A stretch of 64,000 nt of DNA from Deltaproteobacteria bacterium GWA2_38_16 (GTDB taxonomy: Bacteria > Bdellovibrionota > JACOXK01 > 2-02-FULL-40-11). Of this stretch, positions 27,461 to 37,682 are shown piece after piece. Positions within the stretch are counted from its first letter, which is position 1, and every line of letters starts with the position of its first letter. Where the stretch lies: positions 1 through 64,000 of the forward strand of contig MGPE01000001.1 in NCBI GenBank assembly GCA_001797335.1, in the 5' to 3' direction. The notes under the pieces were generated by a model that was not told the DNA's origin, ran no database searches, and worked only from the letters and a program-made list of their open reading frames with translations. A program made the position numbers and the translations under genes.

Positions 27461-27466
27461 GGTAAA

Positions 27467-27946
27467 ATGGATTTTAAAGAAAAAAATCTAGAGCTTTTGG
27501 ATTATTATTCTCATCTCTATAAAAAAAATCCAAGATCTAAATATTTTGTGCCCTTGGCAGAAGTACATCGTTCTTTAGACAATTTAGAAACTGCTTCTGA
27601 GGTTCTAGAAAAAGGCTTAAAATGGCATCCCAATTATTTTATTGGCCGAGCTCTATTGTCCCAAATTTATTATCAGCGGGGCCATTTTACAAAAGCCCAT
27701 ATAGAATCCCAAAAAGTATTAGAACATGACAAAAATAATTTAACAGCACTTCGAATTGCGATGCTTTCTTCAGCAAAGCTCAATAAGCATGAGAAAGCGC
27801 AAAGCTTTGCACAGGCCTTTCTAAAACATTGCCCCGAAGATAAAGAAGCGCTTTATTTTCTTGCTGAGAAATCTGTTCCTGAATATAAGCTCAGCTTTAA
27901 AAAAGTAACTCTTTTAAAAAACCTTCTTCAAAAAATACAAAAATGA
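27467..27946 (+). CDS. TPR-repeat protein upstream of aroQ
   Basis: A 159-residue protein with about three tetratricopeptide repeats (SKYFVPLAEVHRSLDNLETA, YFIGRALLSQIYYQRGHF, NNLTALRIAMLSSAKLNKHE). No export signal. No ribosome site precedes its ATG, matching the leaderless promoter call. It shares an ATGA overlap with aroQ and opens a run of ten genes that ends at uvrA. Its partner is unknown. Confidence 0.78.
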   Translation: MDFKEKNLELLDYYSHLYKKNPRSKYFVPLAEVHRSLDNLETASEVLEKGLKWHPNYFIGRALLSQIYYQRGHFTKAHIESQKVLEHDKNNLTALRIAMLSSAKLNKHEKAQSFAQAFLKHCPEDKEALYFLAEKSVPEYKLSFKKVTLLKNLLQKIQK

Positions 27947-28389
27947 AAAAAATACTGGTTATCCATGGCCCCAACTTAAATCTCTTAGGAAAAAGAGAGC
28001 CCAACCTCTATGGCACCACCACATTAAAATCCATTAATGACCGTATTCAAAAAGCTGCCAAACAAAAATGCTATAAAACCCTTTTCTATCAATCTAATAT
28101 TGAAGGACGCATTGTTTCTAAAATTCAACAATCTTTTAAAAAAGTATCGGGCATTCTTATTAATCCCGCTGCCTATACCCACACAAGTGTTGCCATTCGA
28201 GATGCTTTACTAACGGCCCATCTTCCCACCGTAGAAGTTCATCTCACCAATATCCACCAACGAGAACCTTTTCGAAAACACTCTTTAATTTCAGATATTG
28301 TGAATGGTCAAGTCATCGGATTTGGAGTAAAAAGCTATGAACTTGGGCTAAGCGCCCTTATTCAAACCATAGAAAGGTCTTTAGAATGA
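27943..28389 (+). CDS. aroQ: 3-Dehydroquinate dehydratase, type II
   Basis: A 148-residue dodecameric-type enzyme removing water from 3-dehydroquinate. Seen: VIHGPNLNLLGKREPNLYG with the catalytic Arg/Tyr loop, FYQSNIEGRIVSKIQ with the conserved Asn and Glu, LINPAAYTHTSVAIRDAL and VEVHLTNIHQREPFRKHS with the catalytic His. It is linked by ATGA overlaps to both neighbours. The gene complements aroB and aroC of the pil-aro operon. Confidence 0.96.
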   Translation: MKKILVIHGPNLNLLGKREPNLYGTTTLKSINDRIQKAAKQKCYKTLFYQSNIEGRIVSKIQQSFKKVSGILINPAAYTHTSVAIRDALLTAHLPTVEVHLTNIHQREPFRKHSLISDIVNGQVIGFGVKSYELGLSALIQTIERSLE

Positions 28390-29450
28390 ATCCGTTTATA
28401 CAAAAATATTTTAATGACTATCATATTTCGGCTTTGCTGATTTCTAATATGGAAAATGTTCGGTATTTATCTGGCTTTACAGGATCTACAGCCACACTTC
28501 TCATTACCCACAAAAGTTCTTTTTTCTTTTCAGATTTTCGTTACATGTCTCAAGCCAAAGAACAAGTTAAAGGATTTACCATCATACAAGTGGCCCGAGA
28601 TTCTACGGCTTCTATTGCTTTAGAACTAAAAAAATTAAATCTTTCTCGGCTTGGTTTTGAAGCGGGATCTTTAACCTACGGTCAATACCTACATTATAAA
28701 AAGGGGCTTTCAGGTGTAGAATTGGTACCCATTACCCAAGATCCTGCTTATATTCGAATGGTTAAAACCAAAACAGAAATTCAAAAAATTCAAAAAGCCA
28801 TTCATGTCAATAAACTTGCTTTTGAAAAGATTTTTCCGCACATAAAACCTGGCCTCACAGAAGAAGAGATTGCATTTATGTTAGAACGTGCCATCCGAGA
28901 AAGCGGGGGAGAAAAACTGTCTTTTGATACTATTGTTGCTTCTGGAAAAAGGGGCGCCCTTCCGCATGGAAGAGCGTCTTCAAAAAAAATAAAAAAAGGA
29001 GAACTTATTACCATTGACTTTGGTACCATCGTGGAAGGGTATTGTTCTGATGAAACCTGCACGATTGGCCTGGGAAAGATATCTTCTCTTCAAAAGAAAA
29101 TTTATACCATTGTCAAAGATGCTCATGACCTAGCTACTGAAAAAATTTATCCCGGGAAAAAAGGAAAAGAAATTGATAAAATAGCCAGAGATTATATCGA
29201 AAAAAAGGGGTATGGAAAATATTTTGGCCATAGCCTAGGACATGGCATTGGGTTAGCTGTTCATGAACGCCCCATGTTAAGTCATGTCAGTGAAGATATT
29301 TTAGAAGAGAATATGGTTTTTTCAGTAGAGCCTGGCATTTATATTCCCGACTGGGGAGGCGTTCGAATAGAAGACTTGGCTGTTTGTACCCCTCATGGTG
29401 GAAAAATTATTTCAGAGGTTAATAAAAATCTTAGAGTAATTAATGGATGA
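28386..29450 (+). CDS. Xaa-Pro aminopeptidase (M24B family)
   Basis: A 354-residue creatinase/prolidase-type protein. The N-terminal domain (about 1-125) is the usual creatinase_N fold (ENVRYLSGFTGSTATLL). The catalytic pita-bread domain shows all five two-metal ligands: Asp in TIDFGT, Asp in YCSDETCT, His in FGHSLGHGIG, Glu in VEPGIYIP and Glu in GVRIEDLA. It releases N-terminal residues preceding proline. The aroQ-pepQ-type order is common in bacteria, often followed by efp; here a TPR gene follows instead. Confidence 0.92.
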   Translation: MNPFIQKYFNDYHISALLISNMENVRYLSGFTGSTATLLITHKSSFFFSDFRYMSQAKEQVKGFTIIQVARDSTASIALELKKLNLSRLGFEAGSLTYGQYLHYKKGLSGVELVPITQDPAYIRMVKTKTEIQKIQKAIHVNKLAFEKIFPHIKPGLTEEEIAFMLERAIRESGGEKLSFDTIVASGKRGALPHGRASSKKIKKGELITIDFGTIVEGYCSDETCTIGLGKISSLQKKIYTIVKDAHDLATEKIYPGKKGKEIDKIARDYIEKKGYGKYFGHSLGHGIGLAVHERPMLSHVSEDILEENMVFSVEPGIYIPDWGGVRIEDLAVCTPHGGKIISEVNKNLRVING

Positions 29451-30705
29451 ATATGCCCTCCTAGATGAAATTTCTGAATTTTTAAAACAAAAAAAATATT
29501 CTGATGCTGCCTATTTGTACCAAAAAGTAGGAGATCTGTTTTTTAAAAAAAATTCTTACAAAAAAGCTATTGCCGCCTATGAAAAGGCCATTCCCTGGTT
29601 TTCTTCCTTAGATCCTGCTCTATATTTATCTTTGGCTTCAGCCTATGAACATTTACACTTAAATTTTTCTGCTTATGAAGTTTTTAAAAAAGCCCTTGAG
29701 TTATTTTTAAAAAATCATGCCTTTGACCAAGCCTTAGAAATAAGCATGAGAATGAACACCCTAAATCCCAATGATTTTTTTTCTCATGAAAAAATGGGCG
29801 AAATATATGTCGAGCTAGGGCACACTGCAGAGGCGTTTCAAGAATTTAAGCTGGCCCATGAAAAAGCTATTGCACAAAATCTTTATTCTAAAGCCCTTTT
29901 ACTCCTATATTATGCTTTTAAGCTTTTTCCGAAAAATCGAGATATATGGAAAAAACTAAGAACGCTGAATTTAGAAAAACACAATCTAGCTAAACTAGAT
30001 ATTCTTTTAGGAAAACCACCCGAAATTGAACAAGCAAAACTTTTAGAAGAAGAAAATTTATTAGATGATGCTCAAAAAGCATATGAAACTATTCTTAAAA
30101 AAATTCCCCAACAAGAAGAAGCTCACCAAAAAGCCAAAGAGGGTTTAGCCCGCATTGATAAACAAAAAGAAATTTTTTTTGGACAAAAAGAAAGCCCTTC
30201 TCCAGAAGACCTAATCCGCTCCTTAGAGGAAGATTTAGGCTTCTTGGTATCCAAAAAAGAAACTTCTGCTCCTATTTACCTTCATACCCCCTTAGAAGAG
30301 CTCTCGGCCGATGCCTTATATGATGTGGCCATTGCCTATAAAGAAATGGGCTTATTTTCTGAAGCTATTTCTTTATTACAAAAAACTACCAACAAAATTC
30401 CACAAACAGACTTCCTAAAACAGCTTAACCACTCTTTATTGATGGGCATGTGTTACCTTGAAAATAGAGAGTTCTTTAATGCTATTTCTATTTTAGAAAA
30501 AACTCTCTATCAAAATACGTTATCTTTTGATAAACTTCCCAAAGAACAAAGACTTGCACTACTTTATGTCTTAAGCCAAGCCTTTGAATTGAGTGGCAAC
30601 ATGTCTAAGGCATTATCTTGTCTTAGACAGATTGAAAAAGAAGATAAATATTATCGAGACATTGCAGATAAAATTAGAAAAATTCGAACAAAAATTACAT
30701 CATAA
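29443..30705 (+). CDS. Large TPR-repeat protein
   Basis: A 420-residue protein with many tetratricopeptide-like helical hairpins (about 15-200 and 285-410) split by a charged linker (about 200-285, Glu/Lys rich). No signal peptide or membrane segment. The ATG overlaps the last eight bases of the peptidase gene and the stop lies three bases before tamB. TPR proteins preceding envelope genes often act as assembly scaffolds, but a role with TamB is only inferred from position. Confidence 0.78.
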   Translation: MDEYALLDEISEFLKQKKYSDAAYLYQKVGDLFFKKNSYKKAIAAYEKAIPWFSSLDPALYLSLASAYEHLHLNFSAYEVFKKALELFLKNHAFDQALEISMRMNTLNPNDFFSHEKMGEIYVELGHTAEAFQEFKLAHEKAIAQNLYSKALLLLYYAFKLFPKNRDIWKKLRTLNLEKHNLAKLDILLGKPPEIEQAKLLEEENLLDDAQKAYETILKKIPQQEEAHQKAKEGLARIDKQKEIFFGQKESPSPEDLIRSLEEDLGFLVSKKETSAPIYLHTPLEELSADALYDVAIAYKEMGLFSEAISLLQKTTNKIPQTDFLKQLNHSLLMGMCYLENREFFNAISILEKTLYQNTLSFDKLPKEQRLALLYVLSQAFELSGNMSKALSCLRQIEKEDKYYRDIADKIRKIRTKITS

Positions 30706-30708
30706 CCC

Positions 30709-33700
30709 ATGAAAAAACTCTTAAGTTGGTTTCTTCCATTGTTTATTGGTGTAGGATGTATTCTTTTTTATATAGGGCATGGAAATCTTCTTGATTATCT
30801 TCTAAAACCCTACCTCGAAGCAGTTTTAACTCGCGAACTTAATTTAAAAGTTACTATTAAAAAAATAAACCTTTCTTTGCTGAGGGCTCGTTTAAACATC
30901 CATGATATTGATATTATTGATTCTGCCAATCCAGAGGCTTCTAAAACCCACATTCATATCCCCCGCATAGGCGCTTCCATTCAAATTCGTCAACTTTTTT
31001 TAGGACAAATTGCTCTAAGTAAAGCTGTTTTTGAAAAACCCTCTCTTGAAATATATTTAAAATCTTCTAAAGAAAAAACCCCTAAAAAATCTCGTCTTTC
31101 TATTCCTTGGACGCCTATCTTCAGCTTTGATTTTCATGAAATAAAAATTGTAGATGCTTTTCTTCACTTTAAAAATAACGACATAGAAGCTAAAAGCACT
31201 TCTTTAACCCTTCAAATTAATTCTCAAAAGAATAAAAAATATTTTTTAAAACTTCTCTCAAAGCCCCTTGATGCTGTTTATAAAACTACCTCTTTTGGCA
31301 TAGAAAGTCTCTCTGTTGAGGGGCTTATTACGCCAGCTCTAAAAATAAATGGGAAACTTGAGCTTCAAGGAACGCGGGTGCAACGGCATACATTTAAAAC
31401 GCTCTCCTCTTCCTTTTCATTAAGTTCTACATCGCTGGATATTTCTAATTTTTTATTTATATCTGATTTCGGTGATTTAAATGCTTCTGCTTCTTTTAAG
31501 CTGGGCGCTCAATATAAAATTGAATCCGCATCACTGCTAATTAATGATGTGCCTTTTATGATTAAGGCCCTGGCTTCCGATACCAAACAATTTCATTTTT
31601 CATCTGAAAATTTTGATTTAGAAAAAATCTTCACAAAAAAATATAAGCTTAAAGGAAAGGGATTGTTAGAAGGGGATGTTTTATCGGGTTTTTCACAGTT
31701 TAATTTTCGTTCTTCTCTAAAAGATGTTTTTTTTGAAAATACTTTTTTAGGTAATATGGATGCCTCTTCTTCTTTAAAAAATGACCTATTAACCACTAAA
31801 ATAAATTTTAAGCACCCCACTCGACTTGCTCAGGGCATTATAGAAGCTTCCTTAGATTTAAAAAATTCTCTTCATGGATCTTTAACCATGGAGGTTAAAG
31901 ACTTTAATATTGCGCAAGAACACTTTTCTTCTTTGTCCATTCCTCTTATCTTTTTAAATAATACTATTTCTATTCGAAAATCCAGACTACAAAAAAAAGC
32001 AGGTTTTTTAGAAATAGAGGGTGAGTATAAAAATGCCCAACTTACTCTTTTGGCTGAATCTCAAAATCTTCGCCTAGAAGAATTTGATTCTTTACCCTCT
32101 TTTTTAAGAGGGCCTTTAAAACTTAAACTAATGGTTGGTGGTTTTCTTAATAACCCCTCAGGACATCTGTATGTTGATGTGCCGGACGCATCTTTAAACG
32201 GAGAAAAAGTAGGTCCTTCCTCTTTTAAGGCTGAATTAAAAAATCACCTTTTAACTCTTTCAGCATCTTTATTTGATAAACAGCTCTTAAGTTCAGGCCA
32301 ATTAACTCTCGATTCCTCTTTTTCTTATCAGCTTACTTCTACTTTTGTTCATTTTGATCTCGGACACTACCTACAATTACGTCAAAAAAAAATTTTCGAT
32401 ATAAAAATCCTTTCTTCCGGATCTTTAAATGTAAAAGGACAACTCATGCCCTCGAAATTAAATACAGCTTCGCTTAAAATATCAGAGTTGAATCTCACAG
32501 GCTCTAATACCTCCTATACATTAGCCAATCCCCTTCTCTTAGAAATTAAAAATAACACTCTAAAACTTTTTCCAACAACTCTATTGAGCCAAAATACAAA
32601 ACTATTAATTCAGGGAGAAAAAGACGCCCAAGAAAATATTTCCTTTTCCCTGGAAGGGCCTTTTAATCTTCAGCTCTTGCAGATTTTAGTTCCACACCTA
32701 GAAAAGAGTGAGGGAGAAGCCAAGGTGTTTGTTCGCATCCAAGGGAAAACAACGGCCCCTCTTTTTTCTGGAAATCTCTTAATTACAGATGGGAAATTAA
32801 AAACTATGTGGTTTTCTGCTCCCCTAGAGAATATCTCTTCTAATGTTAGCTTTAGCCAAAATAAAGTTTCTATTGATAAATTTAAAGGGTTTTTAGGGGG
32901 CGGGGATTTTGATTTATCGGGGGATGTTCTTTTTGTTTCTAATAAAAATCCCCTTTTGGATCTTCATGTAAGCCTTAATCATGTTCATATGCAATATCCT
33001 GATTGGATAAATAGCACTTCTTCTGGAGAGCTCTTTGTTCGGGGAGACCATTTACCCTATCAATTCACAGGAAAAATTTTAATTCATGAAGCACTTTATA
33101 AAGAAAATATAAATTGGCAATCTCAAATTATTTCTCTAAGAAAATCTCGATATCTTCCCAAAATTCAAGATATAGAAAAACCTATTTTTGAATTTAATAT
33201 CGCCTTGGAAGCACCTAAAAATATTTTTGTTAAAAATAACCTCGCCCATTTGGAAACTAAGGGCTCTCTACGCATCATTGGTACAAGCACCCTTCCCAAC
33301 GTTTTAGGAGATATTGATTTAATTTCTGGAACTGCTCAATTTAAAGGAAATGATTTTTCTCTTACTTTTATTAATATGCATTTTGATAATCCTGTTGAAA
33401 TAAATCCTAGATTTTTAATTAATGCCGAAACCTCCGTTAAAGAATATAAAATATCTCTAGGCGTAGATGGAACTCTAGCAGAATATAATATTCATCTTTC
33501 CTCCCAGCCCTCTCTTCCAGAAGCAGATATTTTTTCACTTCTTGCTTTAGGTTCTACGCGAGCAGAAATTGAAAAACATGGTACTTTAGATGTTGCTTCT
33601 TCAGAACTAGGATCCCTTTTCTTAGGAGGAGTTCAAGAAAAATTTCAAGCCGCTACTAAAAAATCCTTGGGCGTTACTTTTCGCCTGTCTCCTTCGTATT

Positions 33701-33945
33701 CTGATACAAAACATGCAACCGTTCCAAGAATTTTTATTGCTAAAGAGCTTGGAAGAAAAATTGATACCACGTTTACGTCCACGCTGGATAAAACATCTAT
33801 TTTTGCAGACAAAGAATTTAACTTAAAGTTTAATATTAATAAAAATCTTTCTATTCTTGGGCTGTGGGAAGATTTAAGCGATGAAGAATTGCAGGATAAT
33901 TCGAGCTTAGGGGTGGATTTAAAAGCTCAATTTGAATTCAGATGA
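30709..33945 (+). CDS. tamB: TamB-like translocation and assembly module protein
   Basis: A 1078-residue inner-membrane-anchored protein: one N-terminal helix (about 5-25), long beta-taco repeat region, and a C-terminal TamB domain (about 790-1075, with GDIDLISGTAQFKGNDFSLT, FSLLALGSTRAEIE and LGVTFRLSPSYSD). TamB spans the periplasm and works with an Omp85 partner in outer-membrane protein assembly or lipid transfer. Its stop overlaps the start of the Omp85 gene by ATGA, the classical tamA-tamB pairing in reversed order. It is somewhat shorter than E. coli TamB (about 1259). Confidence 0.88.
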   Translation: MKKLLSWFLPLFIGVGCILFYIGHGNLLDYLLKPYLEAVLTRELNLKVTIKKINLSLLRARLNIHDIDIIDSANPEASKTHIHIPRIGASIQIRQLFLGQIALSKAVFEKPSLEIYLKSSKEKTPKKSRLSIPWTPIFSFDFHEIKIVDAFLHFKNNDIEAKSTSLTLQINSQKNKKYFLKLLSKPLDAVYKTTSFGIESLSVEGLITPALKINGKLELQGTRVQRHTFKTLSSSFSLSSTSLDISNFLFISDFGDLNASASFKLGAQYKIESASLLINDVPFMIKALASDTKQFHFSSENFDLEKIFTKKYKLKGKGLLEGDVLSGFSQFNFRSSLKDVFFENTFLGNMDASSSLKNDLLTTKINFKHPTRLAQGIIEASLDLKNSLHGSLTMEVKDFNIAQEHFSSLSIPLIFLNNTISIRKSRLQKKAGFLEIEGEYKNAQLTLLAESQNLRLEEFDSLPSFLRGPLKLKLMVGGFLNNPSGHLYVDVPDASLNGEKVGPSSFKAELKNHLLTLSASLFDKQLLSSGQLTLDSSFSYQLTSTFVHFDLGHYLQLRQKKIFDIKILSSGSLNVKGQLMPSKLNTASLKISELNLTGSNTSYTLANPLLLEIKNNTLKLFPTTLLSQNTKLLIQGEKDAQENISFSLEGPFNLQLLQILVPHLEKSEGEAKVFVRIQGKTTAPLFSGNLLITDGKLKTMWFSAPLENISSNVSFSQNKVSIDKFKGFLGGGDFDLSGDVLFVSNKNPLLDLHVSLNHVHMQYPDWINSTSSGELFVRGDHLPYQFTGKILIHEALYKENINWQSQIISLRKSRYLPKIQDIEKPIFEFNIALEAPKNIFVKNNLAHLETKGSLRIIGTSTLPNVLGDIDLISGTAQFKGNDFSLTFINMHFDNPVEINPRFLINAETSVKEYKISLGVDGTLAEYNIHLSSQPSLPEADIFSLLALGSTRAEIEKHGTLDVASSELGSLFLGGVQEKFQAATKKSLGVTFRLSPSYSDTKHATVPRIFIAKELGRKIDTTFTSTLDKTSIFADKEFNLKFNINKNLSILGLWEDLSDEELQDNSSLGVDLKAQFEFR

Positions 33946-36731
33946 AACACATCTTACACATAATTCTTTGGGGACTGCCCAATGCTACCCGTCCAATAAT
34001 TTGTTTCTTCTTCCTATTATTTTCTTCTTTTTCCGCAGCGGCTCAAAATTTTGAGGGCGCCTTGATTCAAAAAGTATCTATTGTGGCTCCGAAGGAGTTT
34101 GATACCTCAGAAGTGATACAGGATCTTCAAAAATTAAAGGGTTCCCCTTTTTTAGAAAAGAAAATAAATGCTAAAATTAAAGCCCTCTATCTCTCCCAAA
34201 AATTTCATAATATATCTGTTCACCTAATCCCCATTAAAGATAACTCCCTAGAGCTCTCTTTCGTATTAGAGCTTTCCAAACGAATTGAAAGTATTGAATT
34301 TAAAGGAAATTCTTTATTCTCCTCTATTGTGCTTTCCCGCACCATCCGTTCACGGGAAGATTCTTTCTTTTCTGAACAGGCCATTATGGATGACAAAACT
34401 GCCATTGAAAATTTGTATCAAGAATCTGGCTACTTTCAAACTTCTATCCAAGTAAAATTTTTTGCTCCTCAAAAGCCCCATGAGCTTCATATTCTTTTTG
34501 AAATTACAGAAGGAGTTCCGGCCATCATCGAACATATTATCGTTGAATCTATTGGAAAACCGAAATCTAAAGAAGTAAGACGCCTTCTTTCGTTGGATGA
34601 AGGGGATCTATATTATCCTCAAGAAGTAGAACAAGAAATCTTAAGTCTAAAAAAATACTTTTTTAAAAAACGCTATATTTCTGCTCATTTTTCGCCGGAA
34701 AAGATCATTTTTTCTCCGGACAAAAGAAAAGTAAGTTTATTTTTAACCATTACCCCAGGCCCCCAATTTTCTTTTGAATTCAAAGGAGCTAGTGAATTTA
34801 ATGATTACACCCTATTGTCTCCCATCGTGGCCAACGAAGAAATGCTTCCTAGTGTTTCTATCGAAGATATTGTTAAACACATCATCACCCTATATCAAAA
34901 AGAAGGCTTCTTTCATGTTAGAGTATCCTATGATTCCTTCTTAGATGAAAAGGATAATACTAAAAAAATTATTTTTAATATTTCTGAATCGGAGCCTGTT
35001 AAGATTAGAGGATTTATTATTTCTGGTAACAAAACATTTGATGCTGACTATTATCAATTTTGGATCAAGCGCCTCTCTCCCCCTATTATTTTAAAAAAAT
35101 ATTATAGCCCAGATGATTTTGATGAATTGCCACAGCTTTTAATTGATCATCTTAAAACTCAGGGCTTTTTATTTCCGAAAGTTTCTATTCAAAACTTGAA
35201 TTGGGACATGGACAGAAAAAGTATCGAGCCAGAATTTTATATCGAGGAAGGCTATCAAACTTTCATTAAAGATATTAAACTATCTGGGAATTCCTTTTTC
35301 TCTGAAAAAGAATTATTAGAAGCACTAAATTTGCCCGGCGAAGCTCCTTTAAATTTATTCCAACTTGAAGTTCATTTAAATAACATTCTTACCCTTTATA
35401 AAGAGCATGGATTTTTAAAATGCCAAATTGAGCACTTAGGAACAGAAAAACTCATCGCCTATTCAAAAGATTTAACCTTTGCTTTTTTAAATATTCACAT
35501 TATTGAGGGCCCTCAAACAAAAATTGGTGCTATCTTATTTCGGGGCATGGTTCGCACGAGAAATCGTGTTTTAGAAAGAGAACTCACAATCAAAAAAGGA
35601 GATGTGTGGAATCCAAAAGAAATTCAGCGTTCTGAAAATCAACTCCTAAAACTTGGTCTCTTTAGTAGCCTTAAAATTCGCCCTTTAAAAGAGGATTTTA
35701 CAGCCGGTGAAAATGATGTCCTTATTGAAGCAACGGAACGGATGCCTGGCCTCATGGAACTTGGAAGTGGTTATAAAACAGATGATGGAATTCATGGATT
35801 TTCAGGACTTGCATATCGAAATATTGGAGGTTGGAATCGTGTCGTTTCTCTCCGAGGAGAACTTAATAGGAAAATTCAAGGATATCGTTTTTTAGAAAGA
35901 GATATTCAAATGGGGATTTCAGAGCCTTATTTAGGGGGGATTCCTTTTGTGGCACGTCTTAATGCATCTCATAAAAAAGAATCTACTCTTCCCTTTGATG
36001 AACGTTCCTGGTCTGGCAAATTTAGCTTAGATAAAGGCCTATGGGATTTTTTACGTTTATCCATTCAATATCTTTTTGAATATAGGGATATTTTTAGAGC
36101 GATAGATATTCGAGACGTACAAGATAAATATATTGCTTCCTTGGGGCCTTCTTTGTTATTGGATTTTAGAGATAATGCTTTTAATCCATCCAGGGGGTCT
36201 TCTCATTCTATTTCAAGCTCATTTTTTTCTCCAGTTATAGGTTCTGATCCAGATATTAGTTTTAGCAAAACGCTTCTTTCTACCAGCTGGTACTTTACCC
36301 CTTGGCCGTGGATAACTCTGGCCCTATTAGGAAGGGGAGGATATGCACATGCTTTTTTTACTGATTTTCCTATTCCTGTAGATCAACGTTTTTATTTAGG
36401 GGGGCGAGCCTCCATTCGAGGATTTAGAGAAGATATTATTGGTTCAGATACAAAAAATAGACAGATTTTTGAAACCTCTTTTATTAATTATAAATCTGAA
36501 CTTCAATTTCACGTTTATTCTGGATTTGGACTTGCATTCTTTTTTGATGGTGGAAATGTGTTTTTTGATAATCCTGTTAAGGGAAATAAATTTCGAAATT
36601 CTTTGGGTCCAGGCCTTCGCTATGACACTCCTATTGGCCCTTTAAGCTTAGATTATGGATTTATCCTTCACCACCAAAAAGAAGTCGATGAGCCTCGTGG
36701 ACGTCTCCACTTTTCTATTGGCATCTTTTAA
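33942..36731 (+). CDS. Omp85-family outer-membrane assembly protein (TamA/BamA-like) with many POTRA domains
   Basis: A 929-residue protein with an export signal (hydrophobic stretch about 20-34, then AAAQ) and six to seven POTRA-like units (roughly 38-100, 115-185, 192-265, 272-345, 350-432, 438-515 and 530-605, with cores such as IRGFIISGNKTFDADYY and IKDIKLSGNSFFSEKEL). A C-terminal 16-strand barrel follows. The L6 lock motif is visible (GGRASIRGFRE, about 820) and the chain ends in Phe, as expected for an outer-membrane beta signal. BamA and TamA are usually shorter (about 810 and 577 in E. coli) with five and three POTRAs. Adjacent tamB favours TamA function, surA favours BamA; not resolved. 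Confidence 0.88.
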   Translation: MKHILHIILWGLPNATRPIICFFFLLFSSFSAAAQNFEGALIQKVSIVAPKEFDTSEVIQDLQKLKGSPFLEKKINAKIKALYLSQKFHNISVHLIPIKDNSLELSFVLELSKRIESIEFKGNSLFSSIVLSRTIRSREDSFFSEQAIMDDKTAIENLYQESGYFQTSIQVKFFAPQKPHELHILFEITEGVPAIIEHIIVESIGKPKSKEVRRLLSLDEGDLYYPQEVEQEILSLKKYFFKKRYISAHFSPEKIIFSPDKRKVSLFLTITPGPQFSFEFKGASEFNDYTLLSPIVANEEMLPSVSIEDIVKHIITLYQKEGFFHVRVSYDSFLDEKDNTKKIIFNISESEPVKIRGFIISGNKTFDADYYQFWIKRLSPPIILKKYYSPDDFDELPQLLIDHLKTQGFLFPKVSIQNLNWDMDRKSIEPEFYIEEGYQTFIKDIKLSGNSFFSEKELLEALNLPGEAPLNLFQLEVHLNNILTLYKEHGFLKCQIEHLGTEKLIAYSKDLTFAFLNIHIIEGPQTKIGAILFRGMVRTRNRVLERELTIKKGDVWNPKEIQRSENQLLKLGLFSSLKIRPLKEDFTAGENDVLIEATERMPGLMELGSGYKTDDGIHGFSGLAYRNIGGWNRVVSLRGELNRKIQGYRFLERDIQMGISEPYLGGIPFVARLNASHKKESTLPFDERSWSGKFSLDKGLWDFLRLSIQYLFEYRDIFRAIDIRDVQDKYIASLGPSLLLDFRDNAFNPSRGSSHSISSSFFSPVIGSDPDISFSKTLLSTSWYFTPWPWITLALLGRGGYAHAFFTDFPIPVDQRFYLGGRASIRGFREDIIGSDTKNRQIFETSFINYKSELQFHVYSGFGLAFFFDGGNVFFDNPVKGNKFRNSLGPGLRYDTPIGPLSLDYGFILHHQKEVDEPRGRLHFSIGIF

Positions 36732-36752
36732 AGTTTTTGATAGAACGGCCAC

Positions 36753-37682
36753 ATGTTGCATAAACTTTTGTTTTTATTGGTTTTTTTCTTTGTTTTTCCT
36801 GCTCGTTCGGCCTTAGTGGATCGTATTATGGCTATTATTAATGATGACATTATTACTCTTTCGGATATTCAAGAGTTTAAAAAAAATGTCCCAACATCAG
36901 AGCTTCCATCAGATAAAGCTATTTTAGACATTTTGATTGAAGATCGCCTCACTAAACAACTCATTAAAAAATTGAACCTCGCAGCAGATGAAGAAGAAAT
37001 TTCTTCGCAAATTAGCTCTATTTTAAAAAATCAGGGATTAACACAAAAAGATCTTCAAGATTTTCTAAAACAACGGGGGATGAGCTATAAGCAATATAGA
37101 GACAATATTAAACAAAGCATTGAGCAACAAAAACTCTTAGAACGAGAAATAAAATCTTCCATCACTATCAAAGAAGAAGATATTCGCTCTTATTATTATA
37201 CCTTTGTGAAAGGAAAATCGTTAAAAAAAAGCTACCATTTGCGCCAAATTTTTTTCCCAGCAGAAACCGCTTCTGACAAAAAGAAAAAAATGGCCCTGGC
37301 CCAAGAAGCATATACAGATTACAAAAATGGCTCTTCTTTTGAAGCTCTTTTAAATAAATATTCTACATCCTTAGATCCTTCCACAAAAGAAAATAAAGGA
37401 GACGCTGGCACCCCCAATGAAGAAGATTTAAGCCCTTCATTTAAAAACGTTCTCTCTAATTTAAAACCAAAAACCCTAAGTGCCCCTTTTGAAACAGGCG
37501 CCGGAATTCACCTAATTGAACTTTTAGAAATTCATTCTCAAGGAGAAAAAAGTTATTCTGAAACAAAAGATGAAATACAAAAAATGTTATATGAAAAAGA
37601 ATTCAAAAAAATTCTAGCCCAATGGATAAAAACAAAAAAAGAAGAAGCGTACATTAAAATTCTTAAAAACAATCTTAAATGA
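36753..37682 (+). CDS. surA: SurA-like periplasmic chaperone / parvulin PPIase
   Basis: A 309-residue exported protein with signal peptide (to about residue 20), a SurA N-terminal helical domain (VDRIMAIINDDIITLSDIQE) and one parvulin domain (about 165-275, YHLRQIFFPAE and SPSFKNVLSNLKP). E. coli SurA has two parvulin domains; only one is seen here. It escorts unfolded outer-membrane proteins to the BAM complex, which fits its place just after the Omp85 gene. No good ribosome site precedes the ATG. Its stop overlaps the pdxA start, preserving the surA-pdxA pairing known from enterobacteria. Confidence 0.85.
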   Translation: MLHKLLFLLVFFFVFPARSALVDRIMAIINDDIITLSDIQEFKKNVPTSELPSDKAILDILIEDRLTKQLIKKLNLAADEEEISSQISSILKNQGLTQKDLQDFLKQRGMSYKQYRDNIKQSIEQQKLLEREIKSSITIKEEDIRSYYYTFVKGKSLKKSYHLRQIFFPAETASDKKKKMALAQEAYTDYKNGSSFEALLNKYSTSLDPSTKENKGDAGTPNEEDLSPSFKNVLSNLKPKTLSAPFETGAGIHLIELLEIHSQGEKSYSETKDEIQKMLYEKEFKKILAQWIKTKKEEAYIKILKNNLK

